NCBI GenBank assembly: GCA_021462855.1
Contig: JAJTXQ010000054.1
Location: forward strand, 1-46,720
DNA length: 46,720 nt
Source of the DNA: Dehalococcoidia bacterium
Lineage (GTDB): Bacteria; Chloroflexota; Dehalococcoidia; DSTF01; JACRBR01
Direction: 5' to 3'
Position numbers and translations under genes: made by a program
In this document: one piece after another, positions 18,044-26,550 of the stretch
Layout: each line of letters opens with the position of its first letter
How positions within the stretch are numbered: position 1 is the first letter of the stretch
The notes under the pieces: generated by a model
What the model saw: only the letters and a program-made list of their open reading frames with translations
What the model was told of the DNA's origin: nothing
Databases searched by the model: none

Positions 18044-18085
18044 CGCGGGACGCGGCGGGAGTCGGTCCCGAGTGAGAGCGCAAGC

Positions 18086-18787
18086 ATGGTACGCACGCAG
18101 CACGTGAACCCGTCATCGACCATCGAGGACTACTTGATGGAGATTTTCAACATGCACCAGGACGGGCGGACGGTCATCGCCGCCCGCCTGACGGAGAAGA
18201 TGGGCGTGGCCGCGCCGACGGTGTGGAACACGGTGCACCGCATGGTCCGCGATGGCCTTGTGGAGACGAACGAGTCGAAGGAGATCTTCCTCACCGACGC
18301 GGGACTCAAGTTCGCCGAATCGATCAAGCGCCGCCATCTGCTCGCCGAGCGGCTGCTCGTCGACATCCTGGGGCTTGACTGGGCGGATGCCCACGAGGAG
18401 GCGCACCTCATCGAGCACACGATCTCGCCGAAGGTGGAGGCGAGGATCGCCGAGGTGCTCGGGCACCCGATGACGTGCCCGCACGGCAACCCGATGCCGG
18501 GACTCGACCCGTCGTTGCGGCCGCGCACGCTCACGCTCGACGCCATCGCCGGGCAGGGCGGCGAGTGGGTGATCGATGGCATCAACGAGCCGGCGGAAGA
18601 CGACCGCGAGTTGATGGTGTTCTACCAGCGTCATGGCCTGACGCCGGGCGCGCGGCTGCGCATCATCGAGGTCGCCGGGTACAACTCGACGATCACGGTG
18701 GAGGTCGAAGGCAGCCCGGCGACGCTCGGCATGCGTGCGGCGGAGAACCTGCGCGTCGTCGTCGAGCAACCCGCCGCGGTCCGCTGA
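18086..18787 (+). CDS. DtxR/IdeR-family metal-dependent transcriptional repressor
   Basis: A 233-residue protein from the ATG at 18086. N-terminal winged helix (about 11-75: TIEDYLMEIFNMHQDGRTVIAARLTEKMGVAAPTVWNTVHRM), then the metal-binding dimerisation domain (about 76-150) with LAERLLVDILGLDWADAHEEAHLIEH and CPHGNPMPG, which carry the usual Glu/His/Cys ligands, and a C-terminal FeoA/SH3-like domain (about 160-230). The CPHGNP motif favours the iron-type DtxR/IdeR branch over MntR. It is divergent from efeU and should repress that operon when iron is plentiful. Confidence 0.92.
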   Translation: MVRTQHVNPSSTIEDYLMEIFNMHQDGRTVIAARLTEKMGVAAPTVWNTVHRMVRDGLVETNESKEIFLTDAGLKFAESIKRRHLLAERLLVDILGLDWADAHEEAHLIEHTISPKVEARIAEVLGHPMTCPHGNPMPGLDPSLRPRTLTLDAIAGQGGEWVIDGINEPAEDDRELMVFYQRHGLTPGARLRIIEVAGYNSTITVEVEGSPATLGMRAAENLRVVVEQPAAVR

Positions 18788-18810
18788 CCCGAAACCGTCA
18801 CCGGGCGTGA

Positions 18811-18816
18811 TACCTT
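18811..18816 (+). promoter_or_regulatory. -10 element of a putative leaderless promoter
   Basis: TACCTT, preceded by TGA, 6 nt before the trmO ATG at 18823; no ribosome binding site between. Confidence 0.4.
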
Positions 18817-18822
18817 GCCGCC

Positions 18823-19344
18823 ATGTCGTGGTGGCTGCGCTTCGTCGACTGGTTCCCCCGCCGCTTCGGCATTGGCCGGAGCCCGGTCCCGCGCGAGCCG
18901 GCATCGTTCCGGCCGATCGCCGTCGTGCGCAACAACGTGCGCGAGCCGCGCCCGCACGGCTGGGAGGGGCTGCGCTCGCAGATCGTCGTCCGCGACGACC
19001 TGGCGCCGATGCTCGACGGCATCGACGAGTACTCGCACATCGTGGTGGTGTTCGCGTTCGACCGCGTGCCGGAGCACGCGCGGCGCGAGCGCGTGGCGCC
19101 GCGCGGCGACGGGCGCATCCCGGAGCAGGGCGTGCTCGCCACGCGCAGCCAGCTTCGGCCGAACCCGATCGGCGTGTCCGTCGTGCGGTTGCTGAAGCGG
19201 CGGCACAACGTGCTGCGCGTCGAGGGGCTGGACGCGATCGACGGCACGCCCGTGCTCGACATCAAGCCGTACTTCCCGAACCACGACGCGGTGCCGGACG
19301 CCTCGATCCCGCAATGGGCGCGCGCCCTCGCGGACGACGTCTGA
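18823..19344 (+). CDS. trmO: tRNA (N6-threonylcarbamoyladenosine37-N6)-methyltransferase TrmO (TsaA/UPF0066 family)
   Basis: A 173-residue protein. After a short basic N-terminus, the beta-barrel family core appears: PIAVVRNNVREPRP (about 31-44), YSHIVVVFAFDRVPE and the hallmark VLATRSQLRPNPIGVSVVRL (about 104-123), then GLDAIDGTPVLDIKPYFP. Known members methylate t6A37 in tRNA-Thr using SAM. The local context (DtxR gene upstream, dapB convergent) gives no extra clue, although two tRNA-Thr genes lie in this window. Confidence 0.88.
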   Translation: MSWWLRFVDWFPRRFGIGRSPVPREPASFRPIAVVRNNVREPRPHGWEGLRSQIVVRDDLAPMLDGIDEYSHIVVVFAFDRVPEHARRERVAPRGDGRIPEQGVLATRSQLRPNPIGVSVVRLLKRRHNVLRVEGLDAIDGTPVLDIKPYFPNHDAVPDASIPQWARALADDV

Positions 19345-19423
19345 AGCGCGGGGAAGGCCCCGGTACTGGCGCCCTGGACGGCGCATGGCGCCGGGAGTGT
19401 CTGCCCCGGTGACGCCGGCGGCG

Positions 19424-20212
19424 CTACGTCAGCCCGATCAGCGCGTCGAGGCCGATGACGAGATCTTGGCGCTTCATCACCTCGCGCACGGCGAGCATGA
19501 TGCCGGGCATGAAGGAGTCGCGGCCGGTGGAGTCGTGGCGGATGGTGAGCGTCTGCCCCGTGCCGCCGAACACCACCTCCTGGTGCGCGACGAGGCCGGG
19601 CAGCCGCACGCTGTGGATGGTGATGCCGTCGACCGAGCCGCCGCGGGTGCCGGCGACCGTCTCGGCGTCGGGGACGTTGCGCGCGAATGGCTTGCCGCGC
19701 GCCTCGCGCATGCCGCGGGCGGTGGCGATCGATGTGCCCGACGGCGCATCGACCTTCTGCTCGTGGTGCTGCTCGATGATCTCGGCTGCGTCGAAGTACG
19801 GCGCCGCGATCTTCGCCATGTGCATCATCAGCACGGCGCCGATCGCGAAGTTCGCGGCGAGCACGCCGCCGACCTTGCGGGCGCCGCACTCGGCGGCGAG
19901 GCGCTCGACGTAGTCCTGTGACAGCCCCGTCGTCCCGATGACCGGCCGCACGCCGCGCGGCAGGGCGGCCTCCGTGAGCCGCGGCGTCCATGCGGCATTG
20001 GTGAAGTCGATGACGGCATCGGGGCGCGCCTCGTCGAACGCGCGCGCGGCGTCGCCGAAGAGCGGCACGTCGCCCGCCGGAGATGCGATGGCGCCGGGCT
20101 GCGCCAGGCCGTCGATGCAGGCGACGACGCGCATGTCATCGACCCGCGCGAGCGCGTCGATGATCGCGCGGCCCATCTTGCCGCTGCCGGAGACGGCGAC
20201 GTCGATCGTCAT
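19424..20212 (-). CDS. dapB: 4-hydroxy-tetrahydrodipicolinate reductase
   Basis: A 262-residue enzyme from the ATG at 20212. Rossmann motif VSGSGKMGRAI (about 6-16), DFTNAAW, GTTG, a central NFAIGAVLMM segment, the catalytic region IIEQHHEQKVDAPSGTS (about 148-164) with the His and Lys, and a GRDSFMPGIMLAVREV ending. It reduces the dipicolinate precursor in lysine and diaminopimelate synthesis with NAD(P)H. The usual GxxGxMG glycines are present. No dapA is adjacent. Confidence 0.95.
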   Translation of the reverse strand: MTIDVAVSGSGKMGRAIIDALARVDDMRVVACIDGLAQPGAIASPAGDVPLFGDAARAFDEARPDAVIDFTNAAWTPRLTEAALPRGVRPVIGTTGLSQDYVERLAAECGARKVGGVLAANFAIGAVLMMHMAKIAAPYFDAAEIIEQHHEQKVDAPSGTSIATARGMREARGKPFARNVPDAETVAGTRGGSVDGITIHSVRLPGLVAHQEVVFGGTGQTLTIRHDSTGRDSFMPGIMLAVREVMKRQDLVIGLDALIGLT

Positions 20213-20260
20213 GGCGCAAGCGTACAGCGCGCGCACGCCGCGTCACAGCGGGGACGTGGA

Positions 20261-20288
20261 AGAGCGGGCGAATCCATTCGCCCGCTCT
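20261..20288 (-). terminator. Perfect hairpin after the 20322-20930 gene
   Basis: AGAGCGGGCGAAT pairs perfectly with ATTCGCCCGCTCT around a 2-nt gap (13-bp stem), 33 bp after the stop of the minus-strand gene; followed by TTCC rather than a U run. Confidence 0.55.
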
Positions 20289-20321
20289 CCCACAACCGCA
20301 CCAGACGGGGATCCGGCCTGT

Positions 20322-20930
20322 CTACGCGGCGCGTGCCGCGCGCTCGTCCTTCGCGTCTTCGGCTTCGTCGCCGTCCGTGCGCCGGACCGCCGCGGGCACC
20401 GGCGAGGCTGTCTCGATGTGGCGCGTCGTCGCGCTCATCATCTGCACGGCGGTCCCATTGATGATGATGTGCTCGCCTTCGCCGAGCACGGCGCCCTCCG
20501 CGTCGTAGACCGTCGCGCCGGTGACGACGAAGAAGCGCTCGGCCAGCGCGCGGAGCGCCTGCGTCGCGTCGGCGCCGTCGAGCACCCGCACGAGGCCCTG
20601 CACCTGGAACGGCGGCGCCATCAGCAGGACGGGGGTCTGCACGGTGCCACGTTCGGCCAGGTCGTGCGTCATCTGTGGCCCCTCGAAGTTCGCGAAGATG
20701 ATGTCGTCGCGGCGGACGAGGAGCGGCGCGCCGAGCTCGAGCTGGGCGCCGGCGCGGTACAGCGGGCGCACGACGGGCGACTGCAGCTCGAACTGCCCGG
20801 AGAGCGCCGGGTTGTTGAGCGTTTCCATCAGCCGGCCGAGTTCGTGGATGCCCGCCGGTGAGCCCGACGCGACGAAGGTCGTCGTCACGACTTCCAGGCG
20901 GATCGCCTCGAGGTGGTGGAACATGGTCAT
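20322..20930 (-). CDS. Conserved-looking protein of unknown function
   Basis: A 202-residue protein from the ATG at 20930, with a GGGGAG ribosome site 4 nt upstream. No signal peptide or membrane helix. It has two similar-looking beta-rich halves (DDIIFANFEGPQMTHDL, TPVLLMAPPFQVQGLVRVL) and a segment around ERFFVVTGATVYDAEGAVLGEGEHIIING. The tail is Glu/Ala/Arg-rich. Mid-protein the chain runs smoothly with high third-position G+C, so it is a real gene, but I do not recognise the family. It lies downstream of the 73-residue gene on the same strand with a 122-bp gap. Confidence 0.75.
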   Translation of the reverse strand: MTMFHHLEAIRLEVVTTTFVASGSPAGIHELGRLMETLNNPALSGQFELQSPVVRPLYRAGAQLELGAPLLVRRDDIIFANFEGPQMTHDLAERGTVQTPVLLMAPPFQVQGLVRVLDGADATQALRALAERFFVVTGATVYDAEGAVLGEGEHIIINGTAVQMMSATTRHIETASPVPAAVRRTDGDEAEDAKDERAARAA

Positions 20931-21052
20931 GGCGCTCCCCCTCCGCTGCCTTGCGTGATGCAGCGTATTCTGGGGGTTAGCCCCTGCCGATGGCATCGGC
21001 AGATCGCCGAAAGGCGCGGCGCGTTTCCCCTAGCGGCGGGTCGCTGGCGCCT

Positions 21053-21274
21053 TCAGGCGGCCGGTTCGCCGGAGGGAGGGCGCTCGCCGCCGTCCGCCTG
21101 CGCGGGCGCTCCTTCGGCGGCCCCGGCGGCGGTGTCCGCGGCCTTCTCCTCCGCGTCGATGCGGTCAATCGCCGCGTCGAGCGCGGAACGCGCGGCGCGG
21201 AGCGTTGCCAGCAGCGCGCCCTTCGCGTGGTCGGCCACCTGCTTGAGTTCGTCCTTCGTCCTGTCGCTCGTCAT
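21053..21274 (-). CDS. Small helical Ala/Glu-rich protein
   Basis: A 73-residue protein beginning MTSDRTKDELKQVADHAKGA. The first 50 residues form a probable amphipathic helix (LLATLRAARSALDAAIDRID), and the tail is Gly/Pro/Ala-rich. It has an AGGACGGG ribosome site before the ATG. No family recognised; the composition recalls phasin-like or small DNA-associated proteins, but this is not evidence of function. Confidence 0.55.
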   Translation of the reverse strand: MTSDRTKDELKQVADHAKGALLATLRAARSALDAAIDRIDAEEKAADTAAGAAEGAPAQADGGERPPSGEPAA

Positions 21275-21340
21275 GGGCCCGTCCTGTCGCTACGCCATCA
21301 TTCTACTTCCCGGCGCGCCGCCGCTGCGCGTGTTGCCCGG

Positions 21341-21353
21341 CATTGAGCGCAAG
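21341..21353 (+). promoter_or_regulatory. Possible Ada box upstream of ada
   Basis: CATTGAGCGCAAG resembles the E. coli Ada operator (AATTAAAGCGCAA), including the GCGCAA B-box, 54 bp before the ada start. Methylated Ada could activate its own gene here. A clear promoter is not seen. Confidence 0.35.
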
Positions 21354-21407
21354 TTCCGGATAGATGCGGCGGCCGGGCGGCATTAGTCTCGTGCAGGAGG
21401 AGGTACG

Positions 21408-22523
21408 ATGATCGCCGAGATGAAGCCCGCTGCCCCTGCGCTGAACGACGACGCTTGCTGGGCCGCCGTCGTTGCGCGCCGCACGGAATCGGACGGCCTG
21501 TTTGTTACGGCCGTCCGCACGACGGGCATCTACTGCCGCCCATCCTGCCCGGCGAAGACCCCGCATCGCAAGAACGTGGCGTTCTACCGGACGCCGCGCG
21601 AGGCCGTGGCCGCCGGCTATCGCGCGTGCAAGCGCTGCCGCCCGGACGCGCCCGCCCGCCCGGCCGTTGCGCTCGTCCGCGAGGCCTGCCGCCGCATCGA
21701 TCGCGCGGACCCGGCGCCGAGCCTCGCGGCGCTGGCGGCGGAGTGCGGCGTGAGCCCGTTCCACCTGCAGCGGACGTTCCGCCGCATCACAGGCGTGACG
21801 CCGCGGCAGTATGCGCAGGAACGGCGGACGCGCACGCTGCGCGCGCGCCTGCGGGATGCGCCGGGCGTGGCGGCGGCGACGTATGACGCGGGCTTCGGCT
21901 CGAGCCGTGCGGTGTACGAGCAGGACGGCGCGCGCCTGGGCATGACGCCGGGCCGCTATCGCCGCGGCGGCGAGGGGATGCGCATCGCGTTCACGATCGC
22001 CGCGAGCCCGTTCGGGCGCATGCTCGTCGCGGCGACGGAGCGCGGCGTGTCGGCGATCGCGTTCGACGCGGGCGACGAGCCGCTCGAAGCGGCGCTGCGG
22101 CGGGAGTACCCGGCGGCCGAGATCGCGTGCGACGACATCGCGATGCGGCCGTGGGTCGACGGTGTGCTGCGCACCGTCGCCGGCGATGCGCCCGACCCGC
22201 AGCTCCCGCTCGATGTGCGCGCGACGGCGTTCCGCATCCGCGTCTGGGAGGCGCTGCGGGCGATCCCGCGCGGCGAGACGCGCTCGTACGGCGAGATCGC
22301 GGCGTCGATCGGGGCGCCGAAGGCGGTGCGAGCCGTCGGCACGGCGTGCGCGACGAACCCGGTGCCGCTCGTCGTGCCGTGCCACCGCGCGGTGCGCGGC
22401 GACGGCACCCTCGGCGGCTTCCGTTACGGCAGCGAGATGAAGCGCCGCCTGCTCGCCCACGAACGGGCGAACGTGCCGGAGCGCGAGTCGCGAGGCGCGC
22501 CGGCGAAACGCGCGCGGGCGTAG
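21408..22523 (+). CDS. ada: Ada: bifunctional methylation-responsive regulator and O6-methylguanine-DNA methyltransferase
   Basis: A 371-residue protein with a GGAGGAGG ribosome site. The N-terminal zinc domain has the four cysteines C43, C47 (GIYCRPSCPAK), C74 and C77 (YRACKRC); one accepts methyl groups from phosphotriesters. An AraC-type helix-turn-helix region lies at about 87-187 (SLAALAAECGVSPFHLQRTFRRITGVTPRQYA). The C-terminal methyltransferase (about 195-350) has the active-site motif VPCHRAV with Cys325. The protein repairs alkylated DNA and, when methylated, acts as an activator. Complete, with no missing key residues. Confidence 0.95.
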   Translation: MIAEMKPAAPALNDDACWAAVVARRTESDGLFVTAVRTTGIYCRPSCPAKTPHRKNVAFYRTPREAVAAGYRACKRCRPDAPARPAVALVREACRRIDRADPAPSLAALAAECGVSPFHLQRTFRRITGVTPRQYAQERRTRTLRARLRDAPGVAAATYDAGFGSSRAVYEQDGARLGMTPGRYRRGGEGMRIAFTIAASPFGRMLVAATERGVSAIAFDAGDEPLEAALRREYPAAEIACDDIAMRPWVDGVLRTVAGDAPDPQLPLDVRATAFRIRVWEALRAIPRGETRSYGEIAASIGAPKAVRAVGTACATNPVPLVVPCHRAVRGDGTLGGFRYGSEMKRRLLAHERANVPERESRGAPAKRARA

Positions 22524-22599
22524 CATCGCGCTGCGCCGTACGGGCGCCGCGGCACCGGGCGGCCGGTGCGGCGGCGCTGTTGGCTCAACTGGACGGCGG

Positions 22600-24015
22600 C
22601 TACGGCACGACGCCGCCGGGGTCGTCCGGCTCGATCGGATTGGTCCACGTGCGGCCGGCGTCCTGCAACGAAGCGCCGAGGTCGTCGCCGGCGGGGCGCG
22701 AGCCGCGCTCCACCCACGCGACGAGGTCCTCGAACGCGCGGATGCGTTCGCTCTCGCTGAACATGCAGTGCCCGGCGCGCCGGATCGCCCGCTGCACGAG
22801 CAGGTCGCCCGCGCCCGCGGCCTCGACCGTGCGCCGGTACGACTGCTCGAGGCTGATCGGCACGAAGAGGTCGCCGGTGTTGTGCAGCGTGAGCAGCGGC
22901 GTCTCGATGCGGCCGGTCAGCGGCGCGAACTCCGGGTAGCGCGCGGGGTCGCGGAACACCGGGTTCGCCATCACGCGGCCGATGCCTGCGTTCAGCTCGG
23001 CGGGCGTCACCCCGAGCGCGGGGTCGATGTCGTACGACGTCGTGGCGTTCTGGCTGGCGGCGTTGGCCGGCCCCGCCGCGCCGACGGCGTTGACCAGGAT
23101 GACGAAGTTGAAGTTGAAGTTCGCGGCCAGCCCTTCGCGGAAGAACGGGCGCGGGCCGCCGGTCATGCGCTGGATCACGTCGGCAAAGCGGCGGCCGGCG
23201 AGTGTCGGCTCATCGCGCGTGCCGAGCGCGGGCACGACGCGTTCCATCAGCATGCTGCCGAACGCGCCGGCGTCGGTCGTGAGCGTGTACAGGTCGGCGC
23301 CGGTGAAGTAGCTCGACAGCGCGCCCCAGCTGAGGAAGTAGTCGAGGATTTCGTGGCCGGAGACGACGCCGCACTCGGTGATCGCGCCATCGTACGCATC
23401 CGGGTATTGCTCGAGCGAGAACGTGACGACGTGCCCGCCCATCGACTGGCCCCAGATGTACGACCGCCGCGGCGCGCCGATCTCGCGCTCGACCACGGCG
23501 CGCAGCGCGTGCGTGTCGGCGGCGGCTGCGCCCGGCTCGTAGCCGTTCTTCGAGTACGAGGACGCGGCCCAGGCGTAGCCGCCGCGGATGAGGTGCTCGC
23601 GGATCGGCGGGAACGTCACCGTGAGCTCGGGCGGGTTGCCGCGGAAGCCGTGGGCGAAGTACACGACATCGCCGTTCCAGTCGTCGGGGACCTCGATCTG
23701 GTACCCGCCGCCCTCGTACTGCCCGTAGATCGCCGTCGCGCCCGGCAGCGCATCGAACCGCGGGTCGGCGACGTGGTAGGCGATGTTGACAGGCGTGACC
23801 GGCAGCGTGCGCGGCGTCTGCGTTGCGACGGGCGATGCGGCGGGGGACGCCGGAGCGCTGGCCGTCGCTGCGGGCGCGGTCTCGGTGAGCGGCGTCGCGG
23901 TCGATGAGCCGTCGCACGCGGCGGTGGCGAGCGCGAGCAGCGCGAGCGCGCACCATGCGGACGCGTGCCATCGCCGTCGCTTCGCTTCCACCACCGCCGC
24001 CGTCCTCCGCGTCAT
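22600..24015 (-). CDS. Alpha/beta-hydrolase lipoprotein (esterase/tannase-like)
   Basis: A 471-residue protein with a signal peptide and lipobox (LATAAC, Cys at about 34), a Thr/Pro/Ala/Ser-rich linker (about 38-72), then an alpha/beta-hydrolase fold: VVYFAHGFRGNPP (oxyanion region), nucleophile elbow WGQSMGGHV, an acid in LHNTGDLFVPI and a His in RRAGHCMFSESER, giving a full Ser-Asp-His triad. It should act outside the membrane on an unknown ester or peptide. Its ATG overlaps the stop of the upstream thioesterase gene (ATGA), so both are one operon. Confidence 0.85.
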   Translation of the reverse strand: MTRRTAAVVEAKRRRWHASAWCALALLALATAACDGSSTATPLTETAPAATASAPASPAASPVATQTPRTLPVTPVNIAYHVADPRFDALPGATAIYGQYEGGGYQIEVPDDWNGDVVYFAHGFRGNPPELTVTFPPIREHLIRGGYAWAASSYSKNGYEPGAAAADTHALRAVVEREIGAPRRSYIWGQSMGGHVVTFSLEQYPDAYDGAITECGVVSGHEILDYFLSWGALSSYFTGADLYTLTTDAGAFGSMLMERVVPALGTRDEPTLAGRRFADVIQRMTGGPRPFFREGLAANFNFNFVILVNAVGAAGPANAASQNATTSYDIDPALGVTPAELNAGIGRVMANPVFRDPARYPEFAPLTGRIETPLLTLHNTGDLFVPISLEQSYRRTVEAAGAGDLLVQRAIRRAGHCMFSESERIRAFEDLVAWVERGSRPAGDDLGASLQDAGRTWTNPIEPDDPGGVVP

Positions 24016-24437
24016 GCTTCTCGCTGTTGGATGATGAATGTGGCGCCGCCGCGCGCCACGAGCGAACCGTTGGCGTCCGAAATGTCGACCTCGGTGAAGA
24101 CGACGCGGCGCCCCGCCTTCACCACGCGCCCCTCCGCCCGCACCACGCCCGCGCGCACGGCGGCGAGATAGCGCAGGTTGCTCTCCGCCGTCAGCAGCTG
24201 CGCCGCCGCGCCGTGCAGGGTGCGCGCCGCGCTCCCCATCGCCGCGTCGGCCAGCGCCGGCAGCACGCCGCCGTGGGCGATGCCGTCGGCGTTCAGGTGG
24301 CCGGCGGCCACGTCGAGCCGCAGGATCGCGCGGCCTTCGTCGAGCGATTCAACGGCGATGCCCATCCGCCCGTAATACGGCGAGCCACCCGTCCACGAGC
24401 GGGCGTAGGCGATGCGTTCCGCAGGCGATTGGGACAT
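24012..24437 (-). CDS. PaaI-family hotdog-fold thioesterase
   Basis: A 141-residue protein from the ATG at 24437. Hotdog-fold pattern with AAGHLNADGIAHGGVLPALADAAMGSAA (about 41-68), the family hallmark HGG, then a SNLRYLAAVRAGVVRAEGRVVKAGRRVVFTEVDI core. PaaI-like enzymes hydrolyse acyl-CoA or aryl-CoA thioesters as homotetramers. The stop overlaps the start of the hydrolase lipoprotein gene by four bases, which links an intracellular thioesterase with an exported esterase; the pathway is not known. Confidence 0.9.
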   Translation of the reverse strand: MSQSPAERIAYARSWTGGSPYYGRMGIAVESLDEGRAILRLDVAAGHLNADGIAHGGVLPALADAAMGSAARTLHGAAAQLLTAESNLRYLAAVRAGVVRAEGRVVKAGRRVVFTEVDISDANGSLVARGGATFIIQQREA

Positions 24438-24558
24438 GCAGGATCGAGTGTAGCGGATCGCGGCGGGCCCGTTATGTTCTCCCTGTCGCGGCGGCGGGTG
24501 CTCGCGCGGGTGGCCGCGCCGGAGCGGGCACGTTACGATCGGCGCGAAGGAGCAAGCG

Positions 24559-25065
24559 ATGGCGAAGAACCAGTCGTTCGACATCACGACCGGCGTCGAC
24601 CTGCAGGAGGTCGACAACGCGGTGAACCAGGCGAAGAAGGAGATCGCGCAGCGGTACGACTTCAAGGGTCAAAAAGCCGAGATCGAGTACGACCGCAAGG
24701 CGGCGAAGCTCACGCTGGCGGCATCGGACGAGTTCTACCTGAACGCGCTCTGGCAGGTGCTCCAGGAGCGGCTGATCAGCCGCAAGGTGCCGATCAAGAA
24801 CCTGCACCGGGAGAAGGTGGAGCCAGCGGGCGGCGGCACGGTGCGGCAGGAGGTGAAGCTCGCGCAGGGGCTGTCGCAGGAGACCGCGCGCGAGATCGTC
24901 AAGTTCCTGAAGGAGCGCAAGCTCAAGAACGTGCAGACGCAGATCCAGGGCGACGCCGTGCGCGTCACGTCGCCTTCGCGCGATGAGCTGCAGAACGTGA
25001 TGGCGTTGCTCAAGGACCAGTCGTACGACGTCGAGCTGCAGTACGGGAACTACCGCTCGCAGTAG
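24559..25065 (+). CDS. yajQ: YajQ-family nucleotide-binding protein (UPF0234)
   Basis: A 168-residue protein with an AAGGAG ribosome site and a TACGAT hexamer about 20 nt upstream of the start. Family features are SFDITTGVDLQEVDNAVNQA, the RYDFKG motif, IEYDRKAAKLTLAASDEF and LKERKLKNVQTQIQGDAVRV. YajQ proteins have two ferredoxin-like domains; some bind cyclic di-GMP. Length matches the family. Confidence 0.95.
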   Translation: MAKNQSFDITTGVDLQEVDNAVNQAKKEIAQRYDFKGQKAEIEYDRKAAKLTLAASDEFYLNALWQVLQERLISRKVPIKNLHREKVEPAGGGTVRQEVKLAQGLSQETAREIVKFLKERKLKNVQTQIQGDAVRVTSPSRDELQNVMALLKDQSYDVELQYGNYRSQ

Positions 25066-25148
25066 GGATGCGGCGCCGCACGGTGCGAGCGCGACGATGG
25101 CGCTGGCCGCGGGATGCGCCCGATCGCCCGTGGCGGCGGGGCAGCAGA

Positions 25149-25174
25149 AGAGGCTCGCCATTCGGCGAGCCTCT
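25149..25174. terminator. Bidirectional hairpin between yajQ and rplA
   Basis: AGAGGCTCGCC-ATTC-GGCGAGCCTCT, an 11-bp perfect stem between convergent genes; it would end the long translation operon on the minus strand. Confidence 0.6.
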
Positions 25175-25203
25175 GTCATCGGCACGGTGGTGCGCGCGCG
25201 CCG

Positions 25204-25914
25204 TCAGCCGGTCTTCATCGCCAGAGTGGGCGTGGGGTCGAGGTGGATGCCGGGGCCCATGGTGGTGGTGAGCGTGATCGACTTGATGAACACGCCCTTG
25301 CCGCCCGACGGCTTCGCCTTGACGATCTCCGACACGATCGTCGCCATGTTCTCTTCGAGCGCCGCCTCGGCGAAGCTCACCTTGCCGATCGGCACGTGGA
25401 TGATCGCGGTGCGGTCGAGCCGGAACTCGACGCGGCCCTGCCTGGCCTCGTTCACGGCCTTGGCGAGGTCTTCGGCATCGACGACGGTGCCGGTGCGCGG
25501 GTTTGGCATCAGTCCCTTCGGGCCGAGCACGCGGCCGAGGCGGCCGACCTTGCCCATGAGGTCGCGCTGCGCGAGCGCGACATCGAAGTCGGTGTATCCG
25601 CCCTCGACCTTCTTGATCAGGTCGTCGCCGCCGACCTCGTCGGCGCCGGCCTCGCGCGCGAGTCGCGCGCCTTCGCCCTCGGCGAAGACGAGCACGCGCA
25701 CGGTCTTGCCCAATCCGTGCGGCAGCAGCGCGGTGCCGCGGATCTGCTGGTCGGCGTGGCGCGGGTCGAGGCCGGTGCGCAGGTGCAACTCGACCGTCTC
25801 ATCGAACTTCGCGAAGGAGGCTTCCTTCGCAAGCTTGATGCCCTCGTCCGGCGCGTAGAGCTTCTTCGGGTCGACGAGCTGCGACTTCTCGGTGTAGTTC
25901 TTGCCTCGCTTCAT
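25204..25914 (-). CDS. rplA: 50S ribosomal protein L1
   Basis: A 236-residue protein from the ATG at 25914 ([15 protein letters not shown]). Family features: [52 protein letters not shown] and [21 protein letters not shown]1 forms the mobile stalk next to the E site and can bind its own mRNA as a repressor. It is the last gene of the operon here; rplJ does not follow, unlike in most bacteria. Confidence 0.97.
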   Translation of the reverse strand: MKRGKNYTEKSQLVDPKKLYAPDEGIKLAKEASFAKFDETVELHLRTGLDPRHADQQIRGTALLPHGLGKTVRVLVFAEGEGARLAREAGADEVGGDDLIKKVEGGYTDFDVALAQRDLMGKVGRLGRVLGPKGLMPNPRTGTVVDAEDLAKAVNEARQGRVEFRLDRTAIIHVPIGKVSFAEAALEENMATIVSEIVKAKPSGGKGVFIKSITLTTTMGPGIHLDPTPTLAMKTG

Positions 25915-26014
25915 CCTTCTCGCTTCTCCTGGCGACGTTACCCTTGCGGGCCGAGCCGGCACGGATCGTGCCTCCGTCGCTGCAAAGTCCGCCCGGGCGG
26001 ACGCTCACCGCTGT

Positions 26015-26440
26015 TTACGATGCGACGTCGATCCCCATGCTGCGCGCGGTGCCTTCGACCATGCGCATCGCCATTTCGATGTCGTTCGCGTTGAGGTCTT
26101 TCATCTTCATCTCGGCGATCTTGCGCACCTCGTCGCGGCTGATCGTCGCCACCTTCTCGCGCTTCTGCGCCCGGCTGCCCTTCTCGATGCCGGCGGCGCG
26201 CTTGAGCAGGTCGGATGCGGGCGGCGTCTTGAGGATGAACGCGAACGAGCGGTCCTCGAACACCGTGATCTCGGCGGGGATGATCATGCCGGCCTGGTTC
26301 GCCGTCTTCTCGTTGTACTCCTTGCAGAAGCCCATGATGTTGATGCCGTGCTGGCCGAGCGCGGGTCCGACAGGCGGCGCCGGGTTGGCCTTGCCGGCCT
26401 GGATCTGCAGGGTGAGCACTGCGCGGATCTTCTTTGCCAT
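26015..26440 (-). CDS. rplK: 50S ribosomal protein L11
   Basis: A 141-residue protein starting [20 protein letters not shown]. Conserved [41 protein letters not shown] and a C-terminal RNA-binding domain ([21 protein letters not shown]). It binds the GTPase-associated centre of 23S rRNA. It lies 110 bp after nusG, a gap that contains a hairpin, and 100 bp before rplA. Confidence 0.97.
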   Translation of the reverse strand: MAKKIRAVLTLQIQAGKANPAPPVGPALGQHGINIMGFCKEYNEKTANQAGMIIPAEITVFEDRSFAFILKTPPASDLLKRAAGIEKGSRAQKREKVATISRDEVRKIAEMKMKDLNANDIEMAMRMVEGTARSMGIDVAS

Positions 26441-26481
26441 CGTCTACCTCTGCGGGCTTCCGCGCCCGCCGCTGCTACACA

Positions 26482-26512
26482 GAGACGCCAGGCACGCGGC
26501 CTGGCGCGTCTC
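26482..26512 (-). other. Intra-operon hairpin between nusG and rplK
   Basis: GAGACGCCAGGC pairs with GCCTGGCGCGTCTC around a 5-nt loop, with two bulged bases. It could stabilise mRNA, attenuate rplKA, or act in ribosomal protein control of the L11 leader; none is shown. Confidence 0.4.
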
Positions 26513-26550
26513 GATCTACCGCATGCGCTGGCCTGCGGCTACCCTCGGCC

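Noticed and set aside
19345-19423. Imperfect GGCGCC dyads between trmO and dapB as a terminator
   Set aside because: The palindromes are short and can pair in several ways; not distinct enough from G+C-rich background to list.
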